NCBI RefSeq assembly: GCF_000813825.1 | Contig: NZ_JWTA01000001.1 | Coordinates: 124,001 to 188,000 of the forward strand | Direction: 5' to 3' | DNA length: 64,000 bases | Source: Chryseobacterium taiwanense | GTDB lineage: Bacteria > Bacteroidota > Bacteroidia > Flavobacteriales > Weeksellaceae | In this document: one piece after another, positions 26,208 to 35,182 of the stretch | How the letters are laid out: each line of letters begins with the position of its first letter | How positions within the stretch are numbered: the first letter of the stretch is position 1 | Made by a program: the position numbers and the translations under genes | Notes under the pieces: model-generated | The model's database searches: none | The model's input: only the letters and a program-made list of their open reading frames with translations | What the model was told of the DNA's origin: nothing

Positions 26208-29084
26208 ATGAATGTTAAACTACGTGTATTAAGTGCAGGTGCTTTGTTTTTTGTAGGACAGGCTATTCATGCACAAAAAAAACCAAAAGACACTGCTTCG
26301 AAAGAGACTAAAATTGAAGAAGTGGTTGTTTTAGGGTATTCAAAAACTATTACTAAAAAAAATTCAACAGTCGCTTCAAATACTGTGGGTGATGTATTTT
26401 TAGAGAATAGACCGAATACCAATGTTTTGACATCTTTACAGGGAGCTGCTCCTGGTGTTATCATGAATGGGGGGTCAGGAAGTCCTGGATCTGCCAAATT
26501 TAGTTTGTTAATTCGTGGAACGAGTTCAATTAGTGGTAATACGGATGCTTTAATTGTTATTGATGATATTCCATCGAATGCTTCTGAGTACAGAAACTTG
26601 AACCCGAATGATATTGAATCAATGACTGTGTTGAAAGATGCTGCTGCAACTGCAATTTATGGTAATAGAGGAGCTAACGGTGTTGTTGTTATTAAAACAA
26701 AAAGAGGAAAATATGGCAGTGGAATGAAAGTCTCTTATACGGGGATGACAGGGATGTCATTAAGACCTCTTGATAAATATAATCTTGCAAATACTGATGA
26801 ATATTTGGATATTATGAGATTGTATGGTTTGACTTCTGGTGCTGCTTATGATAAGGCTATAGCTGGACAAAAAGCAGGAATTAATACTGATTGGAAAAAA
26901 GTTTTCTTTAAGCCGGAAATGTTCCAATCGCATGATGTGTCAATTTCAACAGGTGGTAAAAATGTTACTTCCTATAATTCTTTTGGGTATATGCAACAAG
27001 GTGGTGCTGTACCAACGACTGATTTTAAAAGATTTACTGCTAGGTCAAATGTTCAAATGAAGTCCAATGATGAAAAGTTAACGGTTAATTCACAATTAGG
27101 GCTTGCTTTCTCTAGAAGAAATGAATTGTTTGAAGAAACTAGTACAGGTATAAGAAATAACTCTGTTCAAAATCCACTTTTGGGAGTTCTTCAGGGGTTA
27201 CCTTATTTAGCTCCTAATGCATATGGAAATGGTCAAGGTTTGTTTAACGCAATTGGAACTAACTTTAATAACGGAAATAATATCTATGTATTAGAGAACT
27301 TGATGACTAAAGGGAATCTTCCAAATTATGTTGATCAGGTGTCTATTACAGGTAACTTAGGAGGTTCATATCAATTTACAAAAAACTTTAGTTTAAATAA
27401 TAAATTTGGCGTTGACTATAGACAGAGTGATAGAATTTCTGGTAGAGCACCTTGGGCTTATTTAGCTTTGGCGACTCAAGGAGCCAATAAGTATACTGGT
27501 TATGAGGATCAAAGTACAACAAGAGATTTAAGTATTAATAATGTTGTTTCTGCATCTTATAACGGACAAACTGGAGATCACACTGTAGATGCTACAGTAA
27601 GTATGGAATATAATAAAGTTTATTATAGAACAACAACTAGAAGACAGAACGGGCTAGATCCAAGAACTTATGTTCCTGGTTCTGGAACAGGATATGTACC
27701 TTTTGATAATACGGCTACATCTCCTTATGTGCCATCTGTAAGTGGTTCTAGAGTTACAGCGGGGACTCTAGCTTATTTTGCAAATGTGAATTATGACTAT
27801 GCTGGTAAATATGGTTTTAGTGGTACAATTAGAAGGGATGCTAGTTACAGGTTTATAGGAGATAATCAATGGGCTACTTATTGGGCTGTTGCAGGTAGAT
27901 GGAATATTGATAAAGAAAGCTTTATGGATGGATCTACATTTAGTAATCTAAAGCTAAGAGCTTCATATGGTACCAATGGTAATCAGAATATTGTAGCAGG
28001 TCAACCTGGGGTAAATCCTTTACTTACTGCTAGCCAAGTTGTAAGAGATTTATATACAACACCTACAGGATATGGTAACGTACTTGGTTTAGGCTTTGCT
28101 TACGGTAACCCAACAGTACAGTGGGAGGATGTAGCGCAAGCCAATATTGGTTTAGATTTTACTTTGCTAAATAATAAACTAGAAGGAACACTTGATGTTT
28201 ATCATAAGAAAACTACAAACTTGTTTAGCTCAATTCCTGTATCAGGAGTAACAGGTTCTTATGCGGTTAGTGGTAATAATGGTTCGATGACTAATAAAGG
28301 TATTGAACTTGGATTACGTTATAACATTTTCAAAAATGATGATTTTAGAGTAAGTGTGTTTGCTAACGGTTCTTATAACCAGAACAGGGTAAATGAATAT
28401 ACAATTAATGGTGACCCAACACCCGGTTCTACTGTTAATATTGCTGGGCACCAATTATATGAATGGTATGTATATAAATATGCGGGTGTGAATAAGAGTA
28501 ATGGTAATTTATTATTCTATACTAAAGATGGTGGCGTTACAGAAACTCCTGATGTTAATGATGCACAATATCTAGATGTTAGTATTGTTCCTAAATATGC
28601 AGGAAGTTTTGGATTTGAAACAGGTTATAAAGGCTTTTTCTTTGACGCATTATTTACTTTCCAACAAGGAATTAAAAAATTCGATAATGCTTTATATTGG
28701 TTAGCTAATCCTGAAGGTTTAGGTTCTACGGCAGTCGGTTCAGGAAATATGTCTACAGATTTATTAGGTGCTTGGACTCCACAGAACTCTAATAGTGATA
28801 TCCCTAATCTAAAAGCAACGAACTGGGGGTATACTGCTGATTCTGATTATTTTGTGAAAGATGCTTCATTCCTTAAAATAAGATCAGCAACTATCGGTTA
28901 TCAGCTTAGTAAAGACATGTTAAAGAATATGCCAATTACTGGTCTTAAAATATATCTTCAAGCTGAAAATATTTTTACATGGACTAAGTGGAGAGGTTTT
29001 GACCCTGAACCAATTACATCATCTAGTTTGAGTATTTATCCAAACCCAAGGATGTATACAATAGGGGTAAAAGTTGATTTTTAA
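26208..29084 (+). CDS. SusC/RagA-family TonB-dependent outer-membrane transporter
   Basis: This 958-residue protein has a signal peptide (VLSAGALFFVGQAIHAQ) and a TonB-box-like IEEVVVLGYS near residue 37. The plug domain carries the hallmark LIRGTSSISGNTDALIVIDDIP and NPNDIESMTVLKDAAATAIYGNRGANGVVVI motifs. A 22-strand barrel follows, ending FDPEPITSSSLSIYPNPRMYTIGVKVDF. It lacks the usual N-terminal carboxypeptidase-regulatory domain, as many short SusC proteins of this family do. With the SusD lipoprotein 14 bases downstream it forms a pedal-bin type importer for an unknown glycan or peptide ligand. No carbohydrate-active enzyme is nearby to suggest a sugar. Confidence 0.95.
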   Translation: MNVKLRVLSAGALFFVGQAIHAQKKPKDTASKETKIEEVVVLGYSKTITKKNSTVASNTVGDVFLENRPNTNVLTSLQGAAPGVIMNGGSGSPGSAKFSLLIRGTSSISGNTDALIVIDDIPSNASEYRNLNPNDIESMTVLKDAAATAIYGNRGANGVVVIKTKRGKYGSGMKVSYTGMTGMSLRPLDKYNLANTDEYLDIMRLYGLTSGAAYDKAIAGQKAGINTDWKKVFFKPEMFQSHDVSISTGGKNVTSYNSFGYMQQGGAVPTTDFKRFTARSNVQMKSNDEKLTVNSQLGLAFSRRNELFEETSTGIRNNSVQNPLLGVLQGLPYLAPNAYGNGQGLFNAIGTNFNNGNNIYVLENLMTKGNLPNYVDQVSITGNLGGSYQFTKNFSLNNKFGVDYRQSDRISGRAPWAYLALATQGANKYTGYEDQSTTRDLSINNVVSASYNGQTGDHTVDATVSMEYNKVYYRTTTRRQNGLDPRTYVPGSGTGYVPFDNTATSPYVPSVSGSRVTAGTLAYFANVNYDYAGKYGFSGTIRRDASYRFIGDNQWATYWAVAGRWNIDKESFMDGSTFSNLKLRASYGTNGNQNIVAGQPGVNPLLTASQVVRDLYTTPTGYGNVLGLGFAYGNPTVQWEDVAQANIGLDFTLLNNKLEGTLDVYHKKTTNLFSSIPVSGVTGSYAVSGNNGSMTNKGIELGLRYNIFKNDDFRVSVFANGSYNQNRVNEYTINGDPTPGSTVNIAGHQLYEWYVYKYAGVNKSNGNLLFYTKDGGVTETPDVNDAQYLDVSIVPKYAGSFGFETGYKGFFFDALFTFQQGIKKFDNALYWLANPEGLGSTAVGSGNMSTDLLGAWTPQNSNSDIPNLKATNWGYTADSDYFVKDASFLKIRSATIGYQLSKDMLKNMPITGLKIYLQAENIFTWTKWRGFDPEPITSSSLSIYPNPRMYTIGVKVDF

Positions 29085-29098
29085 ATTAAATAATTACA

Positions 29099-30670
29099 AT
29101 GAAAAAAATATTTTATATATTATCGGTTTTCTTAGTGATGTCTTCGTGTAACGATGCACTAGATATAGTACAGGATGGAGAAATTAATGATCCCCAGACT
29201 GCTTTTCAAACGGTAGAAGATATGCAGAAGTTCCTTAATGGAAGTGTATATCCATCCGTAGATCCATTGAATGAAATTAATTTCACTTCACTTTTTACAG
29301 ATGAAATAGGTTTTGGACCAGCTGGAGTAAGTACTACAGATATCTTAACGCACAGATGGGTATTAAATTCTACATCAGGTGATGCTGCTGCAATTTGGGT
29401 TAGTAACTATAATATTATTAATAAAGCTAATATTCTTTTGAATGGTAGTAAATTAATTGATTTTAATACACTTTCTCCTGCAAATCAAGCTTTATATACA
29501 AGTATATTAGTACACACAAGAGCACTTAGAGCGTATGCTTATATCAATTTAGAATCATATTTTTCTCCAAATATGAAAGATGCAAATGCTTTAGGTGTAA
29601 TGTTAGCTACTGAACCTGCTGATTTATTTGAAACGAAGTTGCCGAGAGTGAAAAATTCAGAGATCTTTGCTTTAATTGAGTCTGATTTACAGTATGCTCT
29701 TACAAACTTTAATTCCACAAGTGTAGCATCTACTACAATTACAGCTACTGGACAGTTTCGTGACTTTCATTATTTGTTAAAGCCTGCAATTCATGCGATG
29801 GCAGCAAGGTATTACAATTATAAAGGTGATGATGCAAATGCAAAAGTAAATGCTACTACTGCGATCACATCAAGCACGATAAACTTAGCTCTTCCTAATA
29901 CTACTGCTGTTGCAACTTCATACCAACGTATGTGGGAAGATGCAGCTGGGTCAAGAGGCGAAATTTTGTGGTCTTTATACAGACCTAATAGTTCTACAGG
30001 TTCTTGGTCAAATATTGCAAATCTTTGGACGACTAACTCGACGGATATTAATGGCTCTGTTAATTTCGATATGAGCAGAAAATTATATACTCTTTTAAAT
30101 CAACTTCCAGGAACAGATGTAAGAGGTCAAGTATTTGTTGATGCTTCAAGTCAGTTCGATGCTTTTTATCCTAACGGTGCTAACCCAAGAGAGGCTGATG
30201 TTATTGTAATCAATAAATACCCGGGTAAACCAGCTCCTTTAGCAAGTGCAACAATGCAATTGAGAAATGATATTAAAATCTTTAGATTGTCTGAAATGTA
30301 TCTTATTTTAGCTGAGGTTGCTGTTCATGAAGGGAATTTAACAACTGCGGCGACGCGAGTTAGAACTATTAGAGGTACTAGATCAGTGGGTGGTTTAGCC
30401 GCTACAATTACTTATACTTCTGCTCAGCAAGCTTATGCAGATATTCTTTTAGAAAGAAGAAGAGAACTATCTTTCGAAGGTCATCGTTATGTTGATTTGA
30501 AAAGAATGGGGGTAGCAGCAGGAGTTGGAATCGATAGAGATGTGTATGATGATGATAATTCAACTATGCCTCTTACATTGCCGGCTAGTGATTATAGATT
30601 TACACTTCCTATTCCGTTGAGCGAAATGAATGCAAATTCTAATGTTCAACAAAATCCTGGTTATAATTAA
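29099..30670 (+). CDS. SusD/RagB-family surface lipoprotein
   Basis: This 523-residue protein has a lipoprotein signal (FYILSVFLVMSSC, Cys at about residue 17) followed by ND and DxD, so it is probably carried to the cell surface. LHTRALRAYAYINLESYF is a TPR-like SusD helix. C-terminal IFRLSEMYLILAEVAVHEG, ILLERRRELSFEGHRYVDLKRMG and PIPLSEMNANSNVQQNPGYN are family hallmarks. It forms the lid over the SusC barrel and captures the ligand. The ligand is unknown. Confidence 0.95.
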   Translation: MKKIFYILSVFLVMSSCNDALDIVQDGEINDPQTAFQTVEDMQKFLNGSVYPSVDPLNEINFTSLFTDEIGFGPAGVSTTDILTHRWVLNSTSGDAAAIWVSNYNIINKANILLNGSKLIDFNTLSPANQALYTSILVHTRALRAYAYINLESYFSPNMKDANALGVMLATEPADLFETKLPRVKNSEIFALIESDLQYALTNFNSTSVASTTITATGQFRDFHYLLKPAIHAMAARYYNYKGDDANAKVNATTAITSSTINLALPNTTAVATSYQRMWEDAAGSRGEILWSLYRPNSSTGSWSNIANLWTTNSTDINGSVNFDMSRKLYTLLNQLPGTDVRGQVFVDASSQFDAFYPNGANPREADVIVINKYPGKPAPLASATMQLRNDIKIFRLSEMYLILAEVAVHEGNLTTAATRVRTIRGTRSVGGLAATITYTSAQQAYADILLERRRELSFEGHRYVDLKRMGVAAGVGIDRDVYDDDNSTMPLTLPASDYRFTLPIPLSEMNANSNVQQNPGYN

Positions 30671-30686
30671 TAATACATTTAATTTT

Positions 30687-31511
30687 ATGAAAAAGTTTGC
30701 ATTTTTAATATTGGCTTTTATAACTATCTTCTTAAATAGTTGTAAAGATGAGCCTACAACATATGAAGGTGATCCTTACTTACATTTTAATAAGGAAGTA
30801 CAAGGTGAAGCCGTTGTAAAATCTGGTACAGGTTCTACAACTGTTAATATAGAGTTTGGAACTGTTATTCCTTTGTCAGGTGCTGCTCAGGTTAAACTAG
30901 TAGTAGATAAAACTGTTTCGACAGCAGTAGAGGGTACCGATTTTCAGATTGTTAATCAGGATCTAACTGTTCCTGCAGGACAAGCTACAGCTCAATTTCA
31001 AGTGAAATTGCTTGAGGCTACTGCTACTGTTGAGCCTAAGCTAATAGTATTCAAACTACAATCTCCTTCTATTGGGAATAGTACTTTTGCTCAAACATAT
31101 ATTTTAACATATAATAAATCTTGTCCATCTTCGGCATTTGTTGGGAATGGGATTTTTAAAAATACTGTAGCTAGCTATAATGCTCCTAATACTGATTATA
31201 CAATTCAGGATTTAGGTGTAACTGGTGGTGTAGGAACATTGAAAATTGTAGGATTTAAAGCTTTAGGTGGTAGTTTAACTTTAAATTACGATCCTGAAAC
31301 AGCAGTAGTTACAATTCCAGATCAATATATGGAATATGATTCAAACGGAGGACAAGAATGGGTTAAAAAAGCGTCTGATGGTAGCAAGTCATCATTCAAT
31401 GCTTGTACAAGAATATTAAAATTACGTGTTGAATATATTGTCAAAAATCCAACTACTGGTGCTACAATTGGTACTTTTGGTGATTATGATGAATTATTTG
31501 TAGGTCAGTAA
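30687..31511 (+). CDS. SusCD-associated lipoprotein with Calx-beta/DUF1735-like N-terminus
   Basis: This 274-residue protein starts at the ATG at 30687, giving a lipoprotein signal AFLILAFITIFLNSC followed by KDE. A longer frame would overlap susD. The segment DKTVSTAVEGTDFQIVNQDLTVPAGQATAQFQVKL resembles Calx-beta or DUF4843/DUF1735 beta-sandwich folds that often occur as a third member of SusCD operons. The rest is beta-rich without recognised motifs. It is probably a surface ligand-binding accessory. It is the last gene before the terminator at 31538. Confidence 0.7.
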   Translation: MKKFAFLILAFITIFLNSCKDEPTTYEGDPYLHFNKEVQGEAVVKSGTGSTTVNIEFGTVIPLSGAAQVKLVVDKTVSTAVEGTDFQIVNQDLTVPAGQATAQFQVKLLEATATVEPKLIVFKLQSPSIGNSTFAQTYILTYNKSCPSSAFVGNGIFKNTVASYNAPNTDYTIQDLGVTGGVGTLKIVGFKALGGSLTLNYDPETAVVTIPDQYMEYDSNGGQEWVKKASDGSKSSFNACTRILKLRVEYIVKNPTTGATIGTFGDYDELFVGQ

Positions 31512-31537
31512 TTTAATAAGTAATTATTATAATAATA

Positions 31538-31568
31538 AAAACCCTGTCGAAAGACGGGGTTTTTTATT
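31538..31568 (+). terminator. Rho-independent terminator after the first SusCD operon
   Basis: ACCCTGTC, a GAAA tetraloop and GACGGGGT (one G-U pair) are followed by TTTTT. Confidence 0.9.
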
Positions 31569-31581
31569 CCCCATTATTTCT

Positions 31582-31589
31582 TATTTTTG
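31582..31589 (+). promoter_or_regulatory. -7 element before the porin-like gene
   Basis: TATTTTTG matches TAnnTTTG exactly and lies 17 bases before the start codon. No TTG is found at the right distance upstream, so the call rests on one element. Confidence 0.35.
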
Positions 31590-31606
31590 CTACACAAAAG
31601 CAATAA

Positions 31607-33544
31607 ATGAAATACATATTTCTTATCATACTCTTTTTGGGTTTTACAGCCCAAGCTCAAATAGTTAATCCTAAAGATAAAAACTTGGCTCCACAAAAAG
31701 AAGGAGACTCTGTGATTGTCGATTCAGGGAAAAAAGACTCTTTAAAAATATTTAAGCCTACTATAAACGATTATCTATATCAAAAACAATATGGAGAAAA
31801 GAAGGTTTTTGATACCGTATTGACGTTTGATAAAACAAATGTTTTTTCACAATATAATAACAGAGATAATTTTGGAAAAGCTCAGCTTGCGAATATTGGT
31901 TCAGGCTTTAATCCTTTGTCTTATGAAGTGAATGCAGAACAAAATCTCGCCCTACTTCCTACAAACAAATCGTACGGAATTTTAGGAGTTGATGACATTC
32001 ATTATTATGATGTAAAAACACCTACTGCAACGTTTGTTTATCATAATGCAATGAAAAATGGGGCAGCTCTGAAATCCACCTATACTCAAAATATAGGGAA
32101 GAGATTTAATTTTGCATTAGAATATATGGGACTTCGTTCTCAGGGTCTTTATAGAAATACATTAGCCGCGAACAATAATACCTTGTTTTCAGGGCGCTAT
32201 GTTTCTAAAAAAGGAAACTATGAATTGTTTGCCCATTACTTGCATCAGAATGTAAATAATCAGGAAAATGGAGGGATTGCTATTGACAGTGTCTTTCAAA
32301 ATGGAGATAGCAACTCGAGCAATAGACAGAACATTCAGGTTAATCTGGCAACTTCAAGTTCTCAATTTTCCTATAGAAGATATTATTTGACTCATCAGTT
32401 AACGCCTTTCAATTCAGAAAAATTTCCGTTTAAAATAAGACATACCCTTTCCCATGAAGGAAATAAATATTATTACGGACAAACAAGTTTAGAATCTTAT
32501 TGGTATAGTCTTCCTGCGGAAATTGTGGATGGAGCATTGTATGTTTCAAAAAAATATTCGGATAACTTTAGCAATACATTTAGTTTGGTTTTCGATAATG
32601 AAAAATTCAAGCTTGATGCGGGAGTTCGATATCAGATGTTAAAGTTCGGAGCTTCTGAAGTTTCACTGACGGATTTGGTAATTCCTAATGAACTGAAAGA
32701 AAACAGGATTGGAGCAGTGGGAAATATGCAGGTCAAATTATTAGATAAAATTCAATTGAATTCGTTCCTTGAGTTTTCTAACGGAAGCCAGTTCGGAACC
32801 TATCTTAAAACAACGAATAATTTAAAATTTGAACCGATAAAAGATTACTTTGTCAATGCAAAAGTAAATTTCCAAAGTGTTTATCCCTCTTTCAATTATT
32901 TGATGAATACTTCTGTGTATAAAAAGTTTAATTATTATCTTCAGGATGCAAAGAACCAAACGGTAACAGAGATTGGAGGTAATATCAATTTGAAGTGGTT
33001 CAAAACAGAATTGTTCGTTAATTATTTTAGAATCGATAATTACACTTATTTTGATAGTAGTGCAATGCCTAAACAAAGCGATAGCTCACTGAATATTTCC
33101 CAAATCGGGGGAGATGCTACTTTTAGCTACGGTAAATTTCATTTGAATACAAGAGTACAGATTCAAAATGCATTGACTAATAAAGATCTTTTGCCAATGC
33201 CAAGCTTTATTGGAAGAGCTAACTTTTTTTATCAGGCAAAAGCATTTAAAGATGCTGCAGAAGTTCAAATAGGAATTAAAGCGTATTACTTCTCAAAATT
33301 CGCATCAAGAGAATATTTCCCAATACTTAACGAATATATTTTACCTTCTTCCAATTCATTTTCAATTGGGGGACAACCTATGATTGATGCATATTTTAAT
33401 ATGAAGGTTAAAAAAATGTTCTTTTTCATAGAAGGGCAACAAGTTGGGACTCTTCTTTCACATAACAAAGCATACGCTTTTCCACATTATCCAACCTATG
33501 ATTTTAGGTTAAATATTGGGATCGTATGGTATATGTTCAACTAA
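31607..33544 (+). CDS. Putative outer-membrane porin (beta-barrel)
   Basis: This 645-residue protein has a signal peptide (FLIILFLGFTAQAQ), a polar N-terminal region (DSVIVDSGKKDSLKIFKPTINDYLYQKQ) and then alternating amphipathic strands to a C-terminal YDFRLNIGIVWYMFN, the usual aromatic end of a barrel. It fits the large 'putative porin' family of Bacteroidota, whose substrates are not known. The distal end overlaps the start region of bshC, so the two may be co-transcribed. Confidence 0.75.
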   Translation: MKYIFLIILFLGFTAQAQIVNPKDKNLAPQKEGDSVIVDSGKKDSLKIFKPTINDYLYQKQYGEKKVFDTVLTFDKTNVFSQYNNRDNFGKAQLANIGSGFNPLSYEVNAEQNLALLPTNKSYGILGVDDIHYYDVKTPTATFVYHNAMKNGAALKSTYTQNIGKRFNFALEYMGLRSQGLYRNTLAANNNTLFSGRYVSKKGNYELFAHYLHQNVNNQENGGIAIDSVFQNGDSNSSNRQNIQVNLATSSSQFSYRRYYLTHQLTPFNSEKFPFKIRHTLSHEGNKYYYGQTSLESYWYSLPAEIVDGALYVSKKYSDNFSNTFSLVFDNEKFKLDAGVRYQMLKFGASEVSLTDLVIPNELKENRIGAVGNMQVKLLDKIQLNSFLEFSNGSQFGTYLKTTNNLKFEPIKDYFVNAKVNFQSVYPSFNYLMNTSVYKKFNYYLQDAKNQTVTEIGGNINLKWFKTELFVNYFRIDNYTYFDSSAMPKQSDSSLNISQIGGDATFSYGKFHLNTRVQIQNALTNKDLLPMPSFIGRANFFYQAKAFKDAAEVQIGIKAYYFSKFASREYFPILNEYILPSSNSFSIGGQPMIDAYFNMKVKKMFFFIEGQQVGTLLSHNKAYAFPHYPTYDFRLNIGIVWYMFN

Positions 33545-33558
33545 AATGTACACAAAAG

Positions 33559-35145
33559 TTGAAAACTATTAATAAAATATCATTTCACGATATTCAGAGT
33601 ATTCCTCAATTAATAAAAGATTTTTTAAATCAACAGATTGAGGGATTTGAAGAAAATATATTTTCTATAGATAATTTTAAAAATCAGATTCATGTAAAGC
33701 AAAATGCTTTTTCTTCGGAACAGCGTACGGTTTTACATAATGCTCTTGAAAAGCAACTTTCAGAGGTTACACTTTCTTCAAAGCAGAAAGAAAACTTAGA
33801 GAGCTTAAAATTACCGAATACATTTACGATTACTACCGGTCATCAGCTGAATCTTTTTTCAGGACCGGCTTTCTTTGTTTATAAAATTTTACAGACGGTA
33901 AAAACTTGTACCTATTTAAAAGAAAACTTTCCGGATTTTAATTTTGTTCCAGTGTATTGGATGGCCTCAGAAGATCACGATTTTGCGGAGATCAACCATT
34001 TTAAAACAGAAGGGAATTACTATGAAATGAATGAGAAATCGGGTGGAGCTGTAGGAAGAATACCTATTCATGATACCCATCTCATTTCAGAATTTGAAAA
34101 AGAATTTAAAGATTCTATTTTCGGAACAGAGCTTATCTTAATGTTAAAAGAGTCTTATAAGACGGGAAACACATTGACGGATGCCATCAGAATTTTGGTC
34201 AACAGACTGTTCTCTGAATTCGGATTATTAATTTTAGATGGAGATTCTAAAGAACTTAAAAATCAGATTAAAGGAATTTTCAGAGATGAATTACTTAGTT
34301 TTAGTTTAAATAAAAATTCCAAAGATAAAGTTGACTTCCTTACCGAGAAATACGGAAAAGTTCAGGTAAATCCTCGTGAGATTAATTTGTTCTATCTTTC
34401 AGAAACAAGAGACAGAATTGATTTTGATGGGAAAAACTATTTCATTGTAGACAAAAATATTTCATTCACAGAAGATGAAATCTTAAATGAGCTGGAAAAT
34501 ACTCCTGAAAAATTCAGTCCGAATGCTTTGATGCGTCCGGTGTATCAGGAATGTGTATTGCCCAATCTGGCTTATATCGGAGGAAATGCGGAAATCATGT
34601 ATTGGCTCGAACTGAAAGATTATTTCAAAAAAATAAATATTCCTTTCCCTGTTTTGATACCGAGAAATTCTATGTTATTTCTAAAAGAAAAGACATTAGG
34701 GAAAATTCAGAAATTAAACCTTAAAATAGAAGATTTTTTCGAAAATTTCACTACAATTATCAATCGTAAAATAGTTGAAGATAATAGCATCTTAAAACTT
34801 TTAGACGAAAAAGAAAATCTGTTGATCAATAATTTTTCTGAATTGAAAGTTATTGCAGAAACGACAGAAAAATCTTTTGGGAATATGGTAAAAGCGGAAG
34901 AGGTAAGACAGCTGAAATCATTTAACAGAATGAAAAAACGTCTTCTTCATGCAGAGAAAATAAAACAAAGCGAATTGCTGGAAAGACTGGAAAATCTATT
35001 TCTGGATGTACATCCTTCCAAAAACTGGCAGGAAAGAGTCTACAACTTTAGCGTATTTTTTGCGGACTTTGGGTATTCGTGGCTTGAAACTTGTTTAGAA
35101 GAAATGGTGGTTCAGGAATCCAAATTGATTATTGTTGCCATTTAA
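33559..35145 (+). CDS. bshC: Bacillithiol biosynthesis cysteine-adding enzyme BshC
   Basis: This protein of about 528 residues is recognised by TFTITTGHQLNLFSGPAFFVYKILQTV, VPVYWMASEDHDFAEINHF and QECVLPNLAYIGGNAEIMYWLELKDYF. All are conserved in BshC, which adds cysteine to glucosaminyl-malate to finish bacillithiol. A long coiled-coil region (residues about 390-480) is also expected. The start is uncertain. An ATG at 33526 overlaps the porin gene by 19 bases, while a TTG at 33559 gives KTINKISFHDIQSIPQLIKDF, the natural family N-terminus, and I prefer it. bshA and bshB are not in the window. Confidence 0.9.
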   Translation: MKTINKISFHDIQSIPQLIKDFLNQQIEGFEENIFSIDNFKNQIHVKQNAFSSEQRTVLHNALEKQLSEVTLSSKQKENLESLKLPNTFTITTGHQLNLFSGPAFFVYKILQTVKTCTYLKENFPDFNFVPVYWMASEDHDFAEINHFKTEGNYYEMNEKSGGAVGRIPIHDTHLISEFEKEFKDSIFGTELILMLKESYKTGNTLTDAIRILVNRLFSEFGLLILDGDSKELKNQIKGIFRDELLSFSLNKNSKDKVDFLTEKYGKVQVNPREINLFYLSETRDRIDFDGKNYFIVDKNISFTEDEILNELENTPEKFSPNALMRPVYQECVLPNLAYIGGNAEIMYWLELKDYFKKINIPFPVLIPRNSMLFLKEKTLGKIQKLNLKIEDFFENFTTIINRKIVEDNSILKLLDEKENLLINNFSELKVIAETTEKSFGNMVKAEEVRQLKSFNRMKKRLLHAEKIKQSELLERLENLFLDVHPSKNWQERVYNFSVFFADFGYSWLETCLEEMVVQESKLIIVAI

Positions 35146-35164
35146 TTTTAAAGAAGTATTTTTG
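35135..35164 (+). promoter_or_regulatory. Promoter before the LysM gene
   Basis: TTG at 35135-35137, a 19-base spacer and TATTTTTG at 35157-35164 match the Bacteroidota consensus exactly, so transcription would start near 35171, about a dozen bases before the ATG. Confidence 0.6.
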
Positions 35165-35182
35165 TAAATATAACGATCTATT

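Noticed and set aside
31582..31589. Full promoter for the porin gene
   Set aside because: Only the -7 element is present; no TTG at a 17-21-base distance was found, so only the single element is listed.
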